The notes under the pieces: generated by a model
Seen by the model: only the letters and a program-made list of their open reading frames with translations
The model's database searches: none
Told to the model about the DNA's origin: nothing
In this document: positions 30,145-43,719 of the stretch, piece by piece
Layout: each line of letters starts with the position of its first letter
Position numbering within the stretch: the first letter of the stretch is position 1
NCBI RefSeq assembly: GCF_030682035.1
Contig: NZ_JAUXQZ010000025.1
Location: forward strand, 428,368-492,367
DNA: 64,000 bases
From: Brevundimonas sp.
Lineage (GTDB): Bacteria > Pseudomonadota > Alphaproteobacteria > Caulobacterales > Caulobacteraceae
Direction: 5' to 3'
Translations under genes and position numbers: made by a program

Positions 30145-30300
30145 CCCGTCTCCTCCCTGTTCGCGTAGCGAATGGGGAGGGGGACCACGCGAAGCGTGGT
30201 GGAGGGGCTCGATCCGCGTGCGTGGCCGGCAGCCCCTCCGTCACGGCGCGAAGGCGCGCCGCGCCACCTCCCCATCGCTGCGCGACAGGGAGGAGACGGG
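30145..30300. repeat. Long imperfect intergenic inverted repeat
   Basis: CCCGTCTCCTCCCT...GAGGGGCT / AGCCCCTC...AGGGAGGAGACGGG. Confidence 0.8.
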
Positions 30301-30304
30301 GCCG

Positions 30305-31405
<1,101 letters not shown>

Positions 31406-31407
31406 TC

Positions 31408-32196
31408 ATGTCCCGCCTGCCCGAAACCCGTCCCGAGTTCGTCGCCGCCGGGGCTGTGCCCGCCGGCCTGATCACGGTCGTCGACGAGACCACGGTGCGG
31501 GCCGAGGTCGCGGCCTGGCGGGCGAAGGTGCTGAAGCGGCCGGGCCTGTGGGACAAGGCCACGCGCGGAACCCAGGACCGGATCAACAAAATCATCCCCG
31601 AGCGGGTTCACGCTATCATCACCGCCGGCGTCGAGGCGATGACGAAGGGGATATTGTTCGGCTCGGACCTGATCCAGACGCGGCCCACCGCCGACGGCTC
31701 GCTGGCGGCGCGCGAGCTGCGGGCGCGGGCGAAAATCAAGGCGTACCGCACCACGGCCAGCGTCGAGGGCGGGGTCGCGGGGGCCGGCGGCGTCGTGCTG
31801 GCGGCGGCGGACTTTCCGGCCCTGATGGCCATCAAGGTGCGGATGCTGGGCGATGTGGTCGGCGCCTATGGCTGGGGCGGGGATGCGGTTCGCGAGCGTC
31901 TGTTCCTGCTGCACATCTTCCACCTCGCCTTCGCCAGCGCCAGGCGGCGGCCCGAGGCGCTGGCGGAGCTGGAGCGCTGGATCGCGGGCGTGGACCAGCC
32001 CGAGGCGATCACGGAATACGACTGGCGCCGGTTCCAGATCGAGTACCGCGACTATATCGACCTGGCCAAACTGGCCCAGCTGATCCCCGTCATCGGAGCC
32101 CCGATCGGGGCCGTGGTCAACTGGCGGCTGGTCGACCGTCTGGGCGAGACGGCGATGATGACGTGCCGGATGCGGTGGTTGGGGGAGGCGGGCTGA
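31408..32196 (+). CDS. EcsC family protein
   Basis: VEGGVAGAGGVVLAAADFPALMAIKVRMLGDVVGAYG...RERLFLLHIFHLAF. Confidence 0.8.
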   Translation: MSRLPETRPEFVAAGAVPAGLITVVDETTVRAEVAAWRAKVLKRPGLWDKATRGTQDRINKIIPERVHAIITAGVEAMTKGILFGSDLIQTRPTADGSLAARELRARAKIKAYRTTASVEGGVAGAGGVVLAAADFPALMAIKVRMLGDVVGAYGWGGDAVRERLFLLHIFHLAFASARRRPEALAELERWIAGVDQPEAITEYDWRRFQIEYRDYIDLAKLAQLIPVIGAPIGAVVNWRLVDRLGETAMMTCRMRWLGEAG

Positions 32197-32372
32197 GCCG
32201 GGCTGAGGCCGGGTCAAGGGTAATCGGACCGGCTCGGGCTCTGCGAGGGGACTTCTTTGCAAAAAATGCAATTTGCTCCGCTCGGCGATCAGCAGCCACC
32301 AATCAAGCCAAGGTGGACCGGGGCGAAGCTAGTCCCAAGCTTGCAGAATGGCGCACCGCTCGAGAAAACGCG

Positions 32373-32592
32373 CTTGTCATCCCGGACGCCGCGATAGCGG
32401 CGATCCGGGACGGCGTGCGCCCACAGGCTTTGGCCTCCCGGAAATCGCCCTCGCGATTGTCCGGGAGACGGGTGGGAGTCGCGCCCGTCCTGACCCGTCT
32501 CCCGGATAGCTGCTGACGCAGCTTCCGGGAGGGGGAGGTTGGTGGGCTCTAGCGTCCCGGATCGCCGCTATCGCGGCGTCCGGGATGACAAG
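32373..32592. repeat. 220-bp nested palindromic element (40-bp perfect arms, four REP-like hairpins)
   Basis: CTTGTCATCCCGGACGCCGCGATAGCGGCGATCCGGGACG (32373-32412) and its exact reverse complement (32553-32592); internal CTCCCGG...CCGGGAG hairpins. Confidence 0.92.
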
Positions 32593-32652
32593 GCGGCCAG
32601 CAGACGGTCGAAGCGTTGCCTATCGTCGGTTTCTGGCATCTAGATCGCCTAC

Positions 32653-33441
32653 ATGGGGCGGATGATACTCTCGATATGTGCGGTTGTCGTGGCGCTGGGG
32701 CTAGCGGGCCTACAGAGCGCCCCCAACGACGCCCAGGCTGATCAGCGCAATCATCAGGCCGCACAAGAAGCACGCCAATCCCAAGAGGCGCCGACCTCTC
32801 AAAGCGAAGAGGAGTCCGCCGCCCGCGAGAAAGCCGCCCAAAGCGAGCGGGATGCTCGCGATCTTGCGGCGCAAGAGAGCATGGCCGTGTCTGCGGACGG
32901 ACAGTTGACCGAGGTCGCTATCCAAACGTGGCTCGTAGGATGGAGTGTGTTTCTCGGCGGCTTCGCCTTGATCATATCGGGCGTCACACTTTGGATCACT
33001 GTTACGACAACGCGCACCCAGTTGAGGGCTTACTTGGATATTTCCGAGGTGGATTTCACGCGGTTGAACGACACGCTGGCGTGTGAGGACTTTTGCGCCT
33101 CCTTTAAACTGAAGAACTTCGGAGAGACGCCCGCCTTCCATGTCGTAATCGACGGACGCACACAGCGACCTTGGCGCGATGACGTGGATGTCATTGATGA
33201 TCGGAAGGCCGATCTCCCGATCGGCGGCATCACCCGTGGTGACAGCTTCACTTATCAGGTCAACGTCAAGATGACCCGGCAAGACCACCAGCGCATCGCC
33301 GGTGGCGAGAAGGTCATCTGGCTTGACGTTGATGTCCGCTACCGGGACGCCTTCGGCAAGGAGAGAGCGACGAAGGGGATACTGGACCTGTCGAGCGACC
33401 TCGAACTCCACATTCGCGAAGGCTCCCACGTCCTGACCTAG
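32653..33441 (+). CDS. Hypothetical membrane-anchored protein
   Basis: 262 aa; N-terminal hydrophobic segment, charged coiled region, central TM (WLVGWSVFLGGFALIISGVTLWITV). Confidence 0.6.
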   Translation: MGRMILSICAVVVALGLAGLQSAPNDAQADQRNHQAAQEARQSQEAPTSQSEEESAAREKAAQSERDARDLAAQESMAVSADGQLTEVAIQTWLVGWSVFLGGFALIISGVTLWITVTTTRTQLRAYLDISEVDFTRLNDTLACEDFCASFKLKNFGETPAFHVVIDGRTQRPWRDDVDVIDDRKADLPIGGITRGDSFTYQVNVKMTRQDHQRIAGGEKVIWLDVDVRYRDAFGKERATKGILDLSSDLELHIREGSHVLT

Positions 33442-33602
33442 CAGCGACAGCGCCGCGATTGGTCTATCACTTGCCAATCCTCTCTTGCTCAAGAGGGGCG
33501 TACCAGCTCAGGACGACATGTCCTGTGGGGATACATCCCCCCGCCTCTTGAGTTCGCGTTTTGTTCGTGCATAGATCGGGGCTCAAAAGGGAGAGCTTCC
33601 AC

Positions 33603-33986
33603 ATGATCGGCTATGTGACGCTGGGGACGAACGACCTGGAGCGGGCGGCAAAATTCTATGACGCCATCGCCGCGGAGATGGGGACGTCGCGGATGATGGA
33701 GTGGCCGGGGGCGATCGCCTGGGGCACGCCGGGCGGCGGGGCCGGCATCGGGCTGACCAAGGCGTTCGACGGGCAGCCGGCGACGGTGGGCAATGGGGTG
33801 ATGGTGGCGCTGGAGGCGGCGTCGCGCGAACAGATCCACCGGCTGCACGAAGTCGCCCTGGCCCACGGCGGGACCTGCGAGGGACCGCCGGGACCGCGCG
33901 GCGATGCGTTCTACGCCGCCTATTTCCGCGATCCCGACGGCAACAAGCTGAACGCCTTCATGATGGAGCAGGGGGCGGTGGCCTGA
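33603..33986 (+). CDS. VOC/glyoxalase family protein
   Basis: MIGYVTLGTNDLERAAKFYDAIAAEMG..., FYAAYFRDPDGNKLNAFMME. Confidence 0.9.
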   Translation: MIGYVTLGTNDLERAAKFYDAIAAEMGTSRMMEWPGAIAWGTPGGGAGIGLTKAFDGQPATVGNGVMVALEAASREQIHRLHEVALAHGGTCEGPPGPRGDAFYAAYFRDPDGNKLNAFMMEQGAVA

Positions 33987-34059
33987 CCGTCCGACCATAG
34001 ATTCTCCTGTTCCTGACGACAGAGTTTATCGATTATCCCTTGGTCGAGGACAGGTCTAG

Positions 34060-36339
<2,280 letters not shown>

Positions 36340-36358
36340 CCGGACTCGCCGGCTGAAA

Positions 36359-36556
36359 GGTTCATCACGACGGGCACAACGGAAGTCACAAAGGACACGG
36401 CGGGACCGGTGAAGAGGTCTCATGAGCGGATTCTTGCGGGGTCATGGGATCGCGGCTTCGCCGCATTGATTGATCGAAGTCTGAGAATCCGACTCCGTCA
36501 CAGCCTCGGAACCCGTTGTGTCCGTCGTGCCCTCGTTGTGCCCGTTGTGATGAGCC
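36359..36556. repeat. Intergenic element with repeat arms, copy 2 (cf. 11008-11214)
   Basis: ggttcatcacgacgggcacaacgg...cgcggcttcgccgcattgat...gaacccgttgtgtccgtcgtgcc...gttgtgatgagcc. Confidence 0.8.
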
Positions 36557-36627
36557 CGCCTCCTTCAGCGGCATAGGGTCGGCTGATTGCCTTGGATAAC
36601 GCCATAGCAGCCGCCTATATGTCGGCC

Positions 36628-37515
36628 ATGCTCCCGACCCTGCGCCAGCTCCAGTATCTCAAGCTGTTGGCCGAACACGCCTCGTTCAGCCGCGCCGCCG
36701 AGGCGGCCCATGTCAGCCAGCCGGCGCTGTCGGCGGGGGTGCAGGAACTGGAGAAGATCCTCGGCGCGCCGGTGGTCGAGCGGACGCGCGGCAATATCCA
36801 GCTGACCGCCGTCGGGGCCGAGGCGGTCAGGCGCGGCGAGGACGTGCTGGCCCGAACCGAGGATCTGGTCGAGGCGGCGCGCAATGCGGGCAAGCCGCTG
36901 TCGGGGCGGTTCCGGCTGGGCGTCATCCCGACGGTCGCCCCCTTTCTGCTGCCCGCCAAACTGCCGGGGGTAAAGGCGGCCTGGCCGGCGCTGCGGCTGT
37001 TCATCCGCGAGGATTTGACGCCCCGATTGATCGCCGGGCTGAAGGCCGGCCAGCTGGACGCTGCGGTGATCGCCCTGCCCTATTCCGCGCCCGGCATCGA
37101 CCACGCCCGCATCGGCGATGATGAAATCCTCGCCGCCGCGCCGGTCGGCCATCCGCTGGCGGGGACGGGCCCGATCCCCGCGGGCTCGCTGAAGGCGGAG
37201 GACCTGATCCTGCTGGAGGACGGCCACTGTCTGCGCGACCATGCCCTGGCCGCCTTCGGCATCGAGCCGCCGCGCGGCGAGGACGTCTTCGCGGCGACCA
37301 GCCTGCATACGCTGGTGCAGATGGTCTCGGCCGGCCTGGGCGTCAGTTTCCTGCCCGAGATGGCGGTGCGCGCCGGGTTGGCGGACCTGCCCGGGGTCGT
37401 GGTCCGGCCGATCACGGCCAGGGCGCCGCGCCGCGAGATCGTGGTGGCCTGGCGCGCGGGCTCCAGCCGGGCGGCCGAGGCGAGACTGCTGGCGGACGCG
37501 CTCAGACTGGATTGA
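36628..37515 (+). CDS. oxyR: LysR-type hydrogen-peroxide regulator (OxyR-like)
   Basis: LRQLQYLKLLAEHASFSRAAEAAHVSQPALSAGVQELE; LLEDGHCLRDHAL; located downstream of katG. Confidence 0.88.
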   Translation: MLPTLRQLQYLKLLAEHASFSRAAEAAHVSQPALSAGVQELEKILGAPVVERTRGNIQLTAVGAEAVRRGEDVLARTEDLVEAARNAGKPLSGRFRLGVIPTVAPFLLPAKLPGVKAAWPALRLFIREDLTPRLIAGLKAGQLDAAVIALPYSAPGIDHARIGDDEILAAAPVGHPLAGTGPIPAGSLKAEDLILLEDGHCLRDHALAAFGIEPPRGEDVFAATSLHTLVQMVSAGLGVSFLPEMAVRAGLADLPGVVVRPITARAPRREIVVAWRAGSSRAAEARLLADALRLD

Positions 37516-37610
37516 GCGATGGTTTCATTACGACTCCGTAAGGTGCGCCGCCTTTCGGCCCTGATAGGGTTCGCACGCCCGCATGCGCCGGGCGTCCGGA
37601 GCCCTGCCCC

Positions 37611-40487
37611 ATGAAGTCCCGCCTGTTCACCGCCGCCTCGATCGCCGCCCTGATGCTGGGCGTTTCCGCCTGCGCCTCCACCGACATGACCGCCGATATG
37701 GCGGCGCCGGGCATGGATGCCGTCGCGGCTCCCGCCGCCAGCCGCGAGATCGTGGTGCCGCCGCTGGGCTTCGCCGAGCGGACGCTGCCGAACGGTCTGA
37801 GGGTGTTCACCGCGCGTGACACCGCCACGTCGAACGTCACGGTCCAGGTCTGGTACAAGGTCGGCGCCAAGGACGATCCGGAAGGCCGCTCCGGCTTCGC
37901 CCACATGTTCGAACACCTGATGTTCAAGGCGACGCGGAACCTGCCGCAGGAGACCTTCGACCGTTTGACCGAGGATGTCGGCGGCTCGAACAACGCCTCC
38001 ACCGGTCTGGACGTCACCAACTATTATGAGACCGTGCCGGCCCAGCATCTGGAGCGGATGCTGTTCGCCGAATCCGAGCGGATGGGGGCGCTGGTCGTCG
38101 ACGAGGCCTCGTTCGAGAGCGAGCGCGACGTGGTCAAGGAGGAGTTCCGCCAGCGCGTCCTGTCGACCCCCTATGGCCGGTTCCAGCGCCTGCACTCCCA
38201 GGCCTTCATCTTTCAGAACAGCCCCTATCGCCGCCCGGGCATCGGCTCGATCGCCGACCTGGACGCCGCCACCATCGACGACGTGCTGCGCTTCCATGAG
38301 ACCTTCTACCGGCCCGACAACGCCTATCTGATCGTGGCGGGAAACTTTGATCAGGCCCAGCTGGACGCCTGGATCGACGGCTATTTCGGCGGCATCGAAA
38401 ATCCCGACCGCGCCCTGCCCGTCAACAACGTGCCCGAGAGCTTCGGCACAGCGCGCGAGGCGACCTTCTATGGTCCGAACGTGCCCCTGCCGATGGTGCA
38501 GATCACCTGGCCCACCGTGCCCTATGCCCATCCCGACCGGGCGGCGCTGGACGTGCTGGACGGCATCCTGTCGACCGGGGAGTCGAGCCGTCTGTACCAG
38601 GCGCTGGTCTATCGTCAGCAGATCGCGACCTCGGCCACCTCGTCCAACAGCCAGCAGCAGCAGGTCGGGGTGCTGAACACCTCGGCCATCATGAGCGCCG
38701 GCCATACGCCGGACGAAGGAATGAGCGCCCTGCGCGCCGAGGTCGCCCGCATTCGCGACGAACCGGTCACCGAGGCCGAACTGGCCGAGGCCAAGACCGA
38801 ACTGGTGGCCAGCGCGCTGCGGGGGCTGGAGACCATCGACGGCCGGGCCTTCGCGCTGGGCTACACACTGATCATGACCGGCGATCCGACCAGCGCGGAT
38901 CGCGACGTCGCCAACATCCAGGCCGTGACCGTCGCCGACGTGCAGCGTGTGGCGCGCCAGTACCTGCGCGACGATCGCGCCATCGCCATGCGCTATCTGC
39001 AGGCTGACGCCGAAAATCCGGCTTCGGCGGTGCAGGAAGTGTTTACCGCGCCGATCACCCTGGCGACCCTGGCGGCCGCGGGCGAGCGGGTGACCCTGCT
39101 GCCCGAAGGCCAGCGTACGCCCCTGCCGCAGCCGGGCCCCGCCGTTGACGCCGCCACGCCACAGGTGGCCGAGCGCCGGCTCGCCAACGGCATGCGGGTG
39201 CTGGTGGCCCGCAAGCCGGGTCTACCGCTTATCTCGGCCCGGCTGAGCTTCAACGCCGGCACCGCTGACGACCCGGCGGGCAAGGCGGGCGTCGCCAACT
39301 TCACCGCCTCGCTGCTGACCCAGGGGACACAAACCCGCTCCGCTCCCGAGATCGCCACCGAGATCGAGCGTCTGGGCGCGGATATCGGCGCGGGCGCCGG
39401 CGTGGACTTCACCAATGTCTTCGCCTCCTCGCCGTCCAATGTCTTCCCGCAGACCATGGCCCTGATGGCCGACGTGGTGCGCAACCCGGCCTATGCCGCC
39501 GAGGAGCTGGACCGCGAAAAGACCCAGACGCTGAACGGTCTGCGGGTCGCCCTGTCGCAGCCGGGGCCGGTGTCCAACCTGGCCGCCGCCCGCGCGGTGT
39601 TCGGCGAGGCGCCCTACGCCCTGCCCGGCTCAGGCACCCCCGGCACCATTCCGGGCCTGACCCGCGACGATCTGGTCGCCTTCCATGAGGGCCGTTACCG
39701 GCCCAGCCACGCGACGCTGGTGTTCTCGGGCGATATCACGCCCGAAGCGGCCTATGCGCTGGCGGAACAGGCCTTCGGCGACTGGCGCGATCCGGCCGGA
39801 ACCGTGGCGACGATCGACGACCCGGCCGGGGCGCTGGTGGCGCCGCGCATCATCGTCATCGACCAGCCCGGCGCCGGTCAGGCGGCGGTGGTCGCGGCCC
39901 TGCGCGGCATCGCCCGCACCGACGAGGATTATTTCCCGCTTCTGGTGGGCAACAGTCTGATGGGCGGCGGCTTCTCGGCGCGCCTCAATCAGGAGATCCG
40001 GATCAAGCGCGGCCTGTCCTACGGGGCCAACTCCGGCCTCGGGGTGCGCGAGGACGAGGGCATACTGACCGCCTCGGCCCAGACCCGTAACGACGCTGTG
40101 CCGGAAGTGGCCGAACTGATTCTGGCGGAAATCGCCCGTCTGTCGGCGACCACCGCGACGGAGGCCGAACTGGCCCCGCGCCGGGCGACCCTGATCGGCT
40201 CGTTCGGTCGTCAGCTCGAGACCGTGGATGGTCTGGGCGGTCTGGTCGCCAATCTGGCCTTGTACGGCCTGCCGCTGACCAGCCTCGCCAGCTACGACGA
40301 CGACGTGAATGGCGTGACTCCGGAGGCCATCCGGGCCGCTGCCGCCGAACACCTGCCCGCCTCCAGCGCCAGCCTGGTCATCGTTGGTGACGCGGCAGTC
40401 TTCCTGACCGCGCTGCGGGCGAAATACCCCAACATCGAGGTGGTGCCGCTGTCGAGCCTGAACATCGACTCGGTGACGCTGAGGTAG
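37611..40487 (+). CDS. Tandem-domain M16 family zinc metallopeptidase lipoprotein
   Basis: Lipobox LGVSACAS; GFAHMFEHLMFKATRN (HxxEH); second M16-like domain without HxxEH (AGVANFTASLLTQGT). Confidence 0.92.
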   Translation: MKSRLFTAASIAALMLGVSACASTDMTADMAAPGMDAVAAPAASREIVVPPLGFAERTLPNGLRVFTARDTATSNVTVQVWYKVGAKDDPEGRSGFAHMFEHLMFKATRNLPQETFDRLTEDVGGSNNASTGLDVTNYYETVPAQHLERMLFAESERMGALVVDEASFESERDVVKEEFRQRVLSTPYGRFQRLHSQAFIFQNSPYRRPGIGSIADLDAATIDDVLRFHETFYRPDNAYLIVAGNFDQAQLDAWIDGYFGGIENPDRALPVNNVPESFGTAREATFYGPNVPLPMVQITWPTVPYAHPDRAALDVLDGILSTGESSRLYQALVYRQQIATSATSSNSQQQQVGVLNTSAIMSAGHTPDEGMSALRAEVARIRDEPVTEAELAEAKTELVASALRGLETIDGRAFALGYTLIMTGDPTSADRDVANIQAVTVADVQRVARQYLRDDRAIAMRYLQADAENPASAVQEVFTAPITLATLAAAGERVTLLPEGQRTPLPQPGPAVDAATPQVAERRLANGMRVLVARKPGLPLISARLSFNAGTADDPAGKAGVANFTASLLTQGTQTRSAPEIATEIERLGADIGAGAGVDFTNVFASSPSNVFPQTMALMADVVRNPAYAAEELDREKTQTLNGLRVALSQPGPVSNLAAARAVFGEAPYALPGSGTPGTIPGLTRDDLVAFHEGRYRPSHATLVFSGDITPEAAYALAEQAFGDWRDPAGTVATIDDPAGALVAPRIIVIDQPGAGQAAVVAALRGIARTDEDYFPLLVGNSLMGGGFSARLNQEIRIKRGLSYGANSGLGVREDEGILTASAQTRNDAVPEVAELILAEIARLSATTATEAELAPRRATLIGSFGRQLETVDGLGGLVANLALYGLPLTSLASYDDDVNGVTPEAIRAAAAEHLPASSASLVIVGDAAVFLTALRAKYPNIEVVPLSSLNIDSVTLR

Positions 40488-40490
40488 GCC

Positions 40491-41321
40491 TCAGGCCGAC
40501 AGACAGACGACCTGCGCCACCCGCAGTTCGCGGCGCAGGTCGTCGGCGACCAGGCCGTAGTTGTCGACGGTGACGATGCGGCCGGTCAGGGGCTCGTCGG
40601 CCTTCTGGACCCCGCGGATGGCGGGGCCGAAGGTGTCCGGCGAGGTGGTGTAGATCCGGCCCCGGCGCGGACTTTCGGCGATGGTGACGCCGATCGCGCG
40701 GCCCTGACGATCCAGCACGGGCGCACCCGACAGGCCCGCCAGGGTGCCGCCCAGACCGTCGGTACGGCCGACCTCGGCCCAGGCCAGAACCGGTTCGTCG
40801 CGCTGTCCCCGGCCCCGCACCCTGAGCGTCTCGCGGCCGAGCAGGCGCGAAGCGACCTCGCCCGCCCGCGCCTGGGGGTAGCCGGGATGGAAGCCGCGCT
40901 GTCCGGCGCGCAGGGCATACGGGGCCATGACCGGAACAGCGTCGGACCCGCCCCGGGTCAGGAGGACGGCGATATCGGCGCGGGGCGCCAGCCGCACGTC
41001 CGCCGCCACGGCCCGGCCGCCCCCGACCATGATGGCCGGGCGTCGGCAACCCTCGACCACATGACGGGCTGTGACCCAGAGGCCGTCGCGAGAGATCGAA
41101 AAGGCGGTGCCGGAGGCCGGCTGGAAGGGAATGTCCGGGGCGTTGACGGTGACGGCCGGATCGAACGGCGTGATGGGTCCCAGCAGGGCGCCCTCGACCT
41201 CATCGGGCGCAGGCGGCGCAGGCGGGGCGTCAGCGTTTTCGCGCAACCGAAGCGACCAGATGACCAGGGCGCTGACGACCAGCGAATAGACGAGCCAGTC
41301 CGGCGTTTTGGGGAAGGCCAC
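40491..41321 (-). CDS. Trypsin-like serine protease (S1 family), membrane anchored
   Basis: WVTARHVVEGC, DIAVLL, GLSGAPVLDRQGRAIGVTIAES. Confidence 0.82.
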   Translation of the reverse strand: MAFPKTPDWLVYSLVVSALVIWSLRLRENADAPPAPPAPDEVEGALLGPITPFDPAVTVNAPDIPFQPASGTAFSISRDGLWVTARHVVEGCRRPAIMVGGGRAVAADVRLAPRADIAVLLTRGGSDAVPVMAPYALRAGQRGFHPGYPQARAGEVASRLLGRETLRVRGRGQRDEPVLAWAEVGRTDGLGGTLAGLSGAPVLDRQGRAIGVTIAESPRRGRIYTTSPDTFGPAIRGVQKADEPLTGRIVTVDNYGLVADDLRRELRVAQVVCLSA

Positions 41322-41325
41322 GGCC

Positions 41326-41769
41326 TCAGCCTGTCAGGGCGGCGGCGAGGATCAGGGCGGTCGACAGCTTGGCGCCGACCAGCAGGACGGCGGCGGCGAT
41401 CTCTCCGTCGCGGATGCGTTGGGGCAGGCCGGTGAGGACCATGTCGACCAGACGGAACGCCAGAAGCTGCAGCACCACAGTGGCGACGCCCCACAGAGCG
41501 ATGTCCTTGATCGAGGTCGAGACGCTGAGACTGACCGCGAGCGGGATGGCGAGGCCGACCAGAACGCCGGAGAAGGCGACGGCGGCGGCCGCGTTGCCCT
41601 CACGGATCAGGGCGATCTCCTTCCACGGCGTGAACAGGGCATAGAGGATCGCCCCCACCGCCAGAAGAGCCAGTGTCACGCCAAGGTGCGCCAGCGTCGT
41701 CGGGAAGCCTGACGCGAAGGCCTGGACCTCGGCGCTTTCGAGCAGGGTTGTGAGGGACGAGGAGTCCAT
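41326..41769 (-). CDS. DUF350 domain membrane protein
   Basis: 148 aa; TLALLAVGAILYALFTPWKEIALIREGNAAAAVAFSGVLVGLAIPLAVSLS. Confidence 0.85.
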   Translation of the reverse strand: MDSSSLTTLLESAEVQAFASGFPTTLAHLGVTLALLAVGAILYALFTPWKEIALIREGNAAAAVAFSGVLVGLAIPLAVSLSVSTSIKDIALWGVATVVLQLLAFRLVDMVLTGLPQRIRDGEIAAAVLLVGAKLSTALILAAALTG

Positions 41770-41931
41770 GGCTGTCCGGTTGCAAGAGCCCGGCGACGAT
41801 TGCCCGGTTTTTGCCTCAATCCGCAAGGGGGATGGGGACACAGTTGGTCAAGAACTGTGACGCGGTGTGTCGGGGATGGGTTTGGAGATGGGACTCTCGA
41901 TCCCAAGACCCCATACCGCAAACCCCAAACC

Positions 41932-43101
41932 CTAGGCGGCTTCAGCTTCCGACTTCCTGCGCACGGAGGCCCGCACCTTCTCGCTCTCGGACTTCAGCTG
42001 ACCGCAGGCGGCAAGGATGTCGCGGCCGCGGGGGGTGCGAATCGGACTGGCGTAACCGGCCTTGTTGAGGATGGCGGCGAACCGTTCGATCGTCTTCCAG
42101 TCCGAGCATTCATAGTCCGTGCCCGGCCACGGATTGAACGGGATCAGGTTGACCTTGGCGGGGATGCCCTCGATCAGTTTGAGCAGGGCGCGGGCCTCGT
42201 CCGGCGAGTCGTTGACGCCTTTCAGCATCACATATTCGAACGTCACCCGGCGGGCGTTGGACAGTCCCGGATAGGCGCGGATGCCGGCCATCAGCTGGGC
42301 GAGGTCGTATTTCTTGTTCAGGGGCACCAGCACGTCGCGCAGGGCGTCGTTGGTCGCGTGCAGGCTGATCGCCAGCATGGCCTGGGTGCGGGTTCCCAAT
42401 GCCTCCAGCTGGGGCGTGACGCCCGAGGTCGAGACGGTGATCCGGCGGCGCGACAGGGCGATGCCCTCATTGTCGGAGATGATGTCGATCGCGTCGGCGA
42501 CGTGGTCGAGATTATACAGCGGCTCGCCCATGCCCATGAAGACGATGTTGGACAGACGGCGGTCTTCCCTGGGCGACGGCCATTCCTCGAGGTCGTCGCG
42601 GGCGACCTGGACCTGGGCCACGATCTCGGCGGCGGTCAGGTTACGGACCAGCTTCTGGGTGCCTGTGTGGCAGAAGGTGCAGTTCAGCGTACAGCCGACC
42701 TGCGAGGACACGCACAGGGCGCCCGCGCGCCCGACGTCGGGGATGTAGACGGTCTCGATCTCGATGCCCGGCGCGGTGCGGATCAGCCATTTGCGGGTGC
42801 CGTCCTTCGACACCTGGCGCTCGACGATCTCGGGCCGGGAGAGGGTGAAGGCGGCGGCGAGCTTCGCCTGCGTATCCTTCGCCACATTGCTCATGGCGGC
42901 GAAGTCGGTGACGCCGAAATGGTGGATCCAGCCCCAGACCTGCGAGGCGCGCATCTTCGCCTTCTCGGGCGGACAGATGTCGGCGTCGATCAATGCCTGA
43001 CGCAGGCCCGCGCGCGTCAGCCCCGAGAGGTTGACGGGCGCCGCCGCGGCGGCGGCGGCTCGCTGTGCGGGCGTGCGGGAAAGGTCGAGCGTCAGGCTCA
43101 A
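41932..43101 (-). CDS. rlmN: 23S rRNA (adenine(2503)-C(2))-methyltransferase
   Basis: [47 protein letters not shown]. Confidence 0.96.
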   Translation of the reverse strand: MSLTLDLSRTPAQRAAAAAAAPVNLSGLTRAGLRQALIDADICPPEKAKMRASQVWGWIHHFGVTDFAAMSNVAKDTQAKLAAAFTLSRPEIVERQVSKDGTRKWLIRTAPGIEIETVYIPDVGRAGALCVSSQVGCTLNCTFCHTGTQKLVRNLTAAEIVAQVQVARDDLEEWPSPREDRRLSNIVFMGMGEPLYNLDHVADAIDIISDNEGIALSRRRITVSTSGVTPQLEALGTRTQAMLAISLHATNDALRDVLVPLNKKYDLAQLMAGIRAYPGLSNARRVTFEYVMLKGVNDSPDEARALLKLIEGIPAKVNLIPFNPWPGTDYECSDWKTIERFAAILNKAGYASPIRTPRGRDILAACGQLKSESEKVRASVRRKSEAEAA

Positions 43102-43176
43102 GGCGGCATCCTGAAAGCGTGGGAGGCGCGGCTTATACCACAGATCGGGAAGGATTTAAGGCGCGAGACAGCCGCT

Positions 43177-43581
43177 TCAGTCCGCCTCATCCTCGATCAC
43201 ATCGATCCGGTCGTCATCCAGCCCGAAATGGTGGCCGATTTCGTGGATCAGGACGTGGGCGATGATCTCGGACAGGCCGACGTCGCCGCGCTCGCACCAT
43301 TCGTCGAGGATCGGGCGGCGGTAGAGGAAGATGCGCGAGGGTTCGGCCGCGGGGCCGAGGGAGTCGCGCAGGCCGATGTCGATGCCGTGGTAGAGGCCGG
43401 TCAGTTCGAACGGGTCCTCCATCTCCATCATCGCCAATGTCTCTTCGTCGGCGAAGTCGTCGACGCGGATCACCACCTCGCCCGCCAGCGACCGGAACGG
43501 CTCGGGCAGGACGTCGAACGCCTCGCGCGCCAGCCGGGCGAAGTCGTCGAGGGAGGGGGCGGTCTGGGTGGTCCAGGTCAT
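43177..43581 (-). CDS. Metallopeptidase family protein (zincin-like)
   Basis: IIAHVLIHEIGHHFGLDDDRID (HExxHxxG). Confidence 0.88.
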   Translation of the reverse strand: MTWTTQTAPSLDDFARLAREAFDVLPEPFRSLAGEVVIRVDDFADEETLAMMEMEDPFELTGLYHGIDIGLRDSLGPAAEPSRIFLYRRPILDEWCERGDVGLSEIIAHVLIHEIGHHFGLDDDRIDVIEDEAD

Positions 43582-43719
43582 ATGAGGCAGTAGGCAGCAG
43601 GCAACAGGAATTAGGAAGGGCAGGCGGAACGAACCCTACCGCCTACTGCCTGATCCCTCGACCCCCGCCCCTCATGCGTTATGGTTACCGAATCAGGGCG
43701 CGGGAGCGGACACGACACC

